The translations under genes were made by a program, and so were the position numbers. Below the pieces are notes generated by a model. It had not been told where the DNA came from and made no database searches. It saw only the letters and a program-made list of their open reading frames with translations. Of a DNA stretch of 64,000 nucleotides, positions 56,601 to 64,000 are shown piece after piece (position 1 is the stretch's first letter; each line of letters opens with the position of its first letter). Origin of the DNA: Arenicola marina (lineage: Eukaryota; Annelida; Polychaeta; Arenicolidae); contig OZ025250.1 of NCBI GenBank assembly GCA_964019135.1, positions 48,577,174 through 48,641,173 of the forward strand, given 5' to 3'.

Positions 56601-59600
56601 GACATGGCCATCCCCTGCCGCCCAAGACATGGCAATCCCCTGCCGCCCATGACATGGTCATCCCCTGCCCCCTATGACATGGCCATCGCCTGACGCCCAT
56701 GACATGGCCATCCCCTGGCGCCCATGACATGGCCATCCCCTGCCGCCCATGACATGGTCATCCCCTGCCGCCCATGTCATGGCCATCCCCTGCGCCCATG
56801 ACATGACCATCCCCAGCCGCCCATGACATGGTCATCCCCTGCCGCCCATGACAAGGCCATCCCCTGCCGCCCATGACATGGCCATCCCCTGCCGCCCATG
56901 ACATGGACATCCCCTGCCGCCGATGACATGGCCATCTCCTGCCACCCATGACATGGCCATCCCCTGCCGCCCATGACATGGACATCCTCTGCCGCCCATG
57001 ACATGGCCATCCCCTGACGCCCATGACATGGCCATCCCCTGCCGCCCATCACATGGCCATCCCATGCCGCCCATGACATGGTCATATGCATCCCCTGGTG
57101 CCCATGACATGGCCATCCCCTGCCGCCCATGACAATGCCATTCCCGGCTGCCCATGACATGACCATCCCCTGCCGCCCATGACATGGCCATACCCTGCCG
57201 CCCATGCATGACATGACCATCCCCTGACGCCCATGACATGGCCATCCCCTGCCGCCCATCACATGGCCATCCCATGCCGCCCATGACATGGTCATATGCA
57301 TCCCCTGGTGCCCATGACATGGCCATCCCCTGCCGCCCATGACAATGCCTTTCCCGGCTGCCCATGACATGACCATCCCCTGCCGCCCATGACATGGTCA
57401 TCCCCTGCCGCCCATGACATGGCCATCCCCTGCCGCCCATGACATGGCCCTCCCCTGCCGCCCATGACATGGCCCTCCCCTGCCGCCCATGACATGGCCA
57501 TCCCGAGCCGCCCATGACATGGCCATCCCCTGCCGTCCATCACATGGCCATCCTCTGCCGCCCATGACATGGCCATTCCCGGCCGCCCATGACATGGCCA
57601 TCCCCTGCCGCCCATGCATGACATGGCCATCCCCTGCCGCCCATGACATGGCCATCCCCGGCCGCCCATGACATGGCCATTCCCGGCCGCCCATGCATGA
57701 CATGGCCATCCCCTGCCGCCCATGACATGACCATCCCCTCCCGCCCATGACATGGCCATCCCCTGCCGCCCATGACATGACCATCCCCTGCCGCCCATGA
57801 CATGGCCATCCCCTGCCGCCCATGACATGGCCCTCCCCTGCCGCCCATGACATGGCCCTCCCCTGCCGCCCATGACATGGCCATCCCGAGCCCCCATGAC
57901 ATGGCCATCCCCTGCCGTCCATCACATGGCCATCCTCTGCCGCCCATGACATGGCCATATGCATCTCCTGCCGCCCATGACAGGGCCATCCCCTACCGCC
58001 CATGACATGGCCATCCCCTGCCGCCCATGACATGGCCATCCCCTGCCGCCCATGACATGGCAATCCCCTGCCGCCCATGACATGGTCATCCCCTGCCCCC
58101 TATGACATGGCCATCGCCTGACACCCATGACATGGCCATCCCCTGCCGCCCAAGACATGGCCATCCCCTGCCGCCCAAGACATGGCAATCCCCTGCCGCC
58201 CATGACATGGTCATCCCCTGCCCCCTATGACATGGCCATCGCCTGACGCCCATGACATGGCCATCCCCTGGCGCCCATGACATGGCCATCCCCTGCCGCC
58301 CAAGACATGGCAATCCCCTGCCGCCCATGACATGGTCATCCCCTGCCCCCTATGACATGGCCATCGCCTGACGCCCATGACATGGCCATCCCCTGGCGCC
58401 CATGACATGGCCATCCCCTGCCGCCCATGACATGGTCATCCCCTGCCGCCCATGTCATGGCCATCCCCTGCGCCCATGACATGACCATCCCCAGCCGCCC
58501 ATGACATGGTCATCCCCTGCCGCCCATGACAAGGCCATCCCCTGCCGCCCATGACATGGCCATCCCCTGCCGCCCATGACATGGACATCCCCTGCCGCCG
58601 ATGACATGGCCATCTCCTGCCACCCATGACATGGCCATCCCCTGCCGCCCATGACATGGACATCCTCTGCCGCCCATGACATGGCCATCCCCTGACGCCC
58701 ATGACATGGCCATCCCCTGCCGCCCATCACATGGCCATCCCATGCCGCCCATGACATGGTCATATGCATCCCCTGGTGCCCATGACATGGCCATCCCCTG
58801 CCGCCCATGACAATGCCATTCCCGGCTGCCCATGACATGACCATCCCCTGCCGCCCATGACATGGCCATACCCTGCCGCCCATGCATGACATGACCATCC
58901 CCTGACGCCCATGACATGGCCATCCCCTGCCGCCCATCACATGGCCATCCCATGCCGCCCATGACATGGTCATATGCATCCCCTGGTGCCCATGACATGG
59001 CCATCCCCTGCCGCCCATGACAATGCCTTTCCCGGCTGCCCATGACATGACCATCCCCTGCCGCCCATGACATGGTCATCCCCTGCCGCCCATGACATGG
59101 CCATCCCCTGCCGCCCATGACATGGCCCTCCCCTGCCGCCCATGACATGGCCCTCCCCTGCCGCCCATGACATGGCCATCCCGAGCCGCCCATGACATGG
59201 CCATCCCCTGCCGTCCATCACATGGCCATCCTCTGCCGCCCATGACATGGCCATTCCCGGCCGCCCATGACATGGCCATCCCCTGCCGCCCATGCATGAC
59301 ATGGCCATCCCCTGCCGCCCATGACATGGCCATCCCCGGCCGCCCATGACATGGCCATCCCCTGCCGCCCATGACATGGCCATTCCCGGCCGCCCATGCA
59401 TGACATGGCCATCCCCTGCCGCCCATGACATGACCATCCCCTCCCGCCCATGACATGGCCATCCCCTGCCGCCCATGACATGACCATCCCCTGCCGCCCA
59501 TGACATGGCCATCCCCTGCCGCCCATGACATGGCCCTCCCCTGCCGCCCATGACATGGCCCTCCCCTGCCGCCCATGACATGGCCATCCCGAGCCGCCCA

Positions 59601-62600
59601 TGACATGGCCATCCCCTGCCGTCCATCACATGGCCATCCTCTGCCGCCCATGACATGGCCATATGCATCTCCTGCCGCCCATGACAGGGCCATCCCCTAC
59701 CGCCCATGACATGGCCATTCCCTGCCGCCCATGACATGGCCATTCCCTGAAGCCCATGACATGGCCATCCCTTGCCGCCCATGACACGGCCATCGCCTGC
59801 CGCCCATGACATGGCCATCCCCTGCCGCCCATGACATGGCAATCCCCTGCCGCCCATGACATGGCCATCCCCTGCCGCCCATGACATGGCCATCCCCTGC
59901 CGCCCATGACATGGCAATCCCCTGCCGCCCATGACACGGCCATCGCCTGCCGCCCATGACATGGCCATCCCCTGCCGCCCATGACATGGCAATCCCCTGC
60001 CGCCCATGACATGGCCATCCCCTGCCGCCCATGACATGGCCATCCCCTACCGCCCATGACATGGCCATCCCCTGCCGCCCATGACACGGCCATCGCCTGC
60101 CGCCCATGACATGGCCATCCCCTGCCGCCCATGACATGGCAATCCCCTGCCGCCCATGACATGGCCATCCCCTGCCGCCCATGACATGGCCATCCCCTGC
60201 CGCCCATGACATGGCAATCCCCTGCCGCCCATGACATGGTCATCCCCTGCCCCCTATGACATGGCCATCGCCTGACACCCATGACATGGCCATCCCCTGG
60301 CGCCCATGACATGGTCATCCCCTGCCGCCCATGACATGGCCATCCTCTGCCGCCCATGACATGGTCATCCCCTGCCGCCCATGACATGGCCATCTCCTGC
60401 CGCCCATGATATGGCCATCCCCTGCCGCCCAAGACATGGCCATCCCCTGCCGCCCAAGACATGGCAATCCCCTGCCGCCCATGACATGGTCATCCCCTGC
60501 CCCCTATGACATGGCCATCGCCTGACGCCCATGACATGGCCATCCCCTGGCGCCCATGACATGGCCATCCCCTGCCGCCCATGACATGGCCATCCTCTGC
60601 CGCCCATGACATGGTCATCCCCTGCCGCCCATGACATGGCCATCTCCTGCCGCCCATGATATGGCCATCCCCTGCCGCCCAAGACATGGCCATCCCCTGC
60701 CGCCCAAGACATGGCAATCCCCTGCCGCCCATGACATGGTCATCCCCTGCCCCCTATGACATGGCCATCGCCTGACGCCCATGACATGGCCATCCCCTGG
60801 CGCCCATGACATGGCCATCCCCTGCCGCCCATGACATGGTCATCCCCTGCCGCCCATGTCATGGCCATCCCCTGCGCCCATGACATGACCATCCCCAGCC
60901 GCCCATGACATGGTCATCCCCTGCCGCCCATGACATGGCCATCCCCTGCCGCCCATGACATGGACATCCCCTGCCGCCCATGACATGGTCATCCCCTGCC
61001 GCCCATGTCATGGCCATCCCCTGCGCCCATGACATGACCATCCCCAGCCGCCCATGACATGGTCATCCCCTGCCGCCCATGACATGGTCATCCCCTGCCG
61101 CCCATGTCATGGCCATCCCCTGCGCCCATGACATGACCATCCCCAGCCGCCCATGACATGGTCATCCCCTGCCGCCCATGACATGGCCATCCCCTGCCGC
61201 CCATGACATGGTCATCCCCTGCCGCCCATGACAAGGCCATCCCCTGCCGCCCATGACATGGCCATCCCCTGCCGCCGATGACATGGCCATCTCCTGCCAC
61301 CCATGACATGGCCATCCCCTGCCGCCCATGACATGGACATCCTCTGCCGCCCATGACATGGCCATCCCCTGACGCCCATGACATGGCCATCCCCTGCCGC
61401 CCATCACATGGCCATCCCATGCCGCCCATGACATGGTCATATGCATCCCCTGGTGCCCATGACATGGCCATCCCCTGCCGCCCATGACAATGCCATTCCC
61501 GGCTGCCCATGACATGACCATCCCCTGCCGCCCATGACATGGCCATCCCCTGCCGCCCATGACATGGCCATATGCATCCCCTGGTGCCCATGACATGGCC
61601 ATCCCCCGCCGCCCATGACAATGCCATTCCCGGCTGCCCATGACATGACCATCCCCTGCCGCCCATGACATGGCCATACCCTGCCGCCCATGCATGACAT
61701 GACCATCCCCTGACGCCCATGACATGGCCATCCCCTGCCGCCCATCACATGGCCATCCCATGCCGCCCATGACATGGTCATATGCATCCCCTGGTGCCCA
61801 TGACATGGCCATACCCTGCCGCCCATGCATGACATGACCATCCCCTGACGCCCATGACATGGCCATCCCCTGCCGCCCATCACATGGCCATCCCATGCCG
61901 CCCATGACATGGTCATATGCATCCCCTGGTGCCCATGACATGGCCATCCCCTGCCGCCCATGACAATGCCATTCCCGGCTGCCCATGACATGACCATCCC
62001 CTGCCGCCCATCACATGGCCATCCCCTGCCGCCCATGACATGGCCATCCCCTGCCGCCCATGACAATGCCATTCCCGGCTGCCCATGACATGACCATCCC
62101 CTGCCGCCCATGACATGGCCATCCCCTGCCGCCCATGCATGACATGGCCATCCCCTGCCGCCCATGACATGGTCATCCCCTGCCGCCCATGCATGACATG
62201 GCCATCCCCTGCCGCCCATGACATGACCATCCCCTGCCGCCCATGACATGGCCATCCCCTGCCGCCCATGACATGGCCATCCCCTGCCGCCCATGACATG
62301 GCCATCCCCTGACGCCCATGACACGGCCATACCCTGCCGCCCATGACATGGCCATCCCCTGCCGCCCATGACATGGCCATCCCCTGCCGCCCATGACATG
62401 GCAATCCCCTGCCGCCCATGACATGGCCATCCCCTGCCGCCCATGCATGGCCATCCCCTGCCGTCCATGACATGGCCATCCCCTGCCGCCCATGACATGG
62501 CCATCCCCTGCCGCCCATGACATGGCCATCCCCTGCCGCCCATGGCATGGCCATCCCCTGCCGCCCATGACATGGCCATCCCCTGCCGCCCATGACATGG

Positions 62601-62979
62601 CCATCCCCTGCCGCCCATGCATGGCCATCCCCTGCCGCCCATGACATGGCCATCCCCTGCCGCCCATTACATGGCCATCCCCTGCCGTCCATGACATGGC
62701 CATCCCCAGCCGCCCATGACATGGCCATCCCCTGCCGCCCATGGCATGGCCATCCCCTGCCGCCCATGACATGGCCATCCCCTGCCGCCCATGACATGGC
62801 CATCCCCTGCCGCCCATGACATGGCCCTCCCCTGCCGCCCATGACATAGCCATCCCCTGCCGCCCATGACATGGCCATCCCCTGCAGCCCATGACATGGC
62901 GATCCCCTGCCGCCCATGACATAGCCATCCCCTGCCGCCCATGACATGGCCATCCCCTGCAGCCCATGACATGGCCATC

Positions 62980-63290
62980 CCCTGCCGCCCATGACATGGC
63001 CATCCCCTGCCGCCCATGACATGGCCATCCCCTGCCGCCCATGACATGGCCATCCCCTGCCGCCCATGACATGGCCATCCCCTGCCGCCCATGACATGGC
63101 CATCCCCTGCCGCCCATGACATGGCCATCCCCTGCCGCCCATGACATGGCCATCCCCTGCCGCCCATGACATGGCCATCCCCTGCCGCCCATGACATGGC
63201 CATCCCCTGCCGCCCATGACATGGCCATCCCCTGCCGCCCATGACATGGCCATCCCCTGCCGCCCATGACATGGCCATCCCCAGCCGCCC
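62980..63290 (-). repeat. Most uniform stretch of the 25-bp array
   Basis: About twelve consecutive units identical to the consensus, unlike the mixed units elsewhere. Suggests the youngest or most recently homogenised part of the visible array. Confidence 0.75.
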
Positions 63291-64000
63291 ATGACATGGC
63301 AATCCGCTTGCCGCCCATGACATGGCCATCCCCTGCCGCCCATGACATGGCAATCCCCTGCCCCCATGACATGGTCATCCCCTGCCGCCCATGACATGGC
63401 CATCCCCTGCCGCCCATGACATGGCCATCCCCTGCCACCCATGACATGGCCATCCCCTGCCGCTCATGTCATGGCCATTCCCTGCCGCCCATGACATGGC
63501 CATCCCCTGCCGCCCATGACATGGCCATCCCCTGCCGCCCATGACCACCCCCTGCCGCCCATGACATGGACACCCCCTGCCGCCCATGACATGGACATCC
63601 CCTGCCGCCCATGACATGGCCATCCCCTGCCGCCCATGACATGGCCATCCCCTGCCGCCCATGACATGGCCATCCCCCGCCGCCCATGACATGGCCATCC
63701 CCCGCCGCCCATGACATGGCCATCCCCTGCCGCCCATGACATGGCCATCACCTGCCGCCCATGACATGGCCATCCCCTGCCGCCCATGACATGGCCATCT
63801 CCTGCCGCCCATGACATGGCCATCCCCTGCCGCCCATGTCATGGCCATCCCCTGCCGCCCATGACATGGCCATCCCCTGCCGCCCATGACATGGCGATCT
63901 CCTGCCGCCCATTACATGGCCATCCCCTGCCGCCCATGTCATGGCCATCCCCTGCCGCCCATGACATGGCCATTCCCTGCCGCCCATGACATGGCCATCC

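Larger units (their letters stand above)
33931..64000 (-). repeat. 25-bp satellite array, about 1,200 units, open at the window end
   Basis: The unit is CATGACATGGCCATC plus CCCTGCCGCC on the plus strand. It fills the whole 30 kb with no other sequence between units. Common variants: a 4-bp CATG insertion giving 29-bp units (for example 35630-35825), ATGGTCATC, ATGGCCCTC, GACAAGG, a TATGCATCCCCTGGTG form, and a rare GACAACCCCTATCGCC form (34371-34490, 40171, 44010, 49730, 54473, 54627, 54780). On the minus strand no frame has a stop, so three overlapping series of long frames appear, all reading GGRGWPCHGRQGMAMSWAAG then DGHVM. There is no evidence that any is a gene. The left edge is the more varied; the right end has not been reached. 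Confidence 0.97.

Noticed and set aside
33931-64000. Dozens of long minus-strand open frames (up to 509 codons) in the satellite
   Set aside because: All are the same 25-residue cycle produced by a stop-free 25-bp unit in three frames. No splice signals, no domain, and variants do not respect codons.
1-64000. LTR retroelement or other capsid-bearing element
   Set aside because: No long terminal repeats, protease, integrase or capsid-like sequence was seen. Only LINE, SINE and MITE-type remains are present.

Overview
This window is nuclear DNA from an animal, most likely a marine invertebrate (mollusc, amphioxus or another non-vertebrate; the sequence does not settle which). The reasons are one split host gene with clean GT-AG introns, degraded LINE fragments, tRNA-derived SINEs, a short inverted-repeat DNA transposon, many poly-C/poly-G tracts, and tandem repeats at every scale. 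No bacterial, plasmid or CRISPR features are present. A run of 200 N (2830-3029) marks an assembly gap.

Layout. 1-9.4 kb is intergenic, transposon-rich DNA: a LINE remnant, two copies of one inverted-repeat element in opposite orientation, a 1.3-kb segment present on both sides of the gap, 73-bp and 41-bp minisatellites, and two tRNA-like pieces. 9.48-9.73 kb (minus) holds an open frame for an 85-residue, two-helix membrane protein. 9.7-13.4 kb is otherwise empty. 13.4-16.3 kb has a LINE reverse-transcriptase fragment, 27 tandem copies of an 89-bp tRNA-like unit with Pol III A and B boxes, a T8 tract just after them, and a full SINE. 17.1-32.8 kb (minus) is a 13-exon gene that I identify as an ortholog of PROSER3 (proline and serine rich 3). 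Its reconstructed exons keep phase throughout and predict 961 residues. 33.9 kb to the window end is about 30 kb of a single 25-bp satellite (about 1,200 units) with higher-order repeats, continuing past the edge.

The most unusual signal is inside PROSER3. Three of its minisatellites are built across exon-intron junctions. An 86-bp unit (52 copies) repeats the acceptor of exon 8. A 49-bp unit (16 copies) repeats the acceptor of exon 10. A 48-bp unit (5 copies) repeats the donor of exon 10. The gene therefore presents about 70 near-identical copies of its own splice sites. Two tRNA-like tandem arrays, one of them in a PROSER3 intron, appear to derive from the same SINE family on opposite strands. 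The 25-bp satellite has no stop in any minus-strand frame, so long open frames there are a property of the repeat and not evidence of genes.

Gene relationships are limited: only PROSER3 and the small membrane-protein frame look like host genes, both on the minus strand about 7.4 kb apart, with nothing to suggest a shared function.
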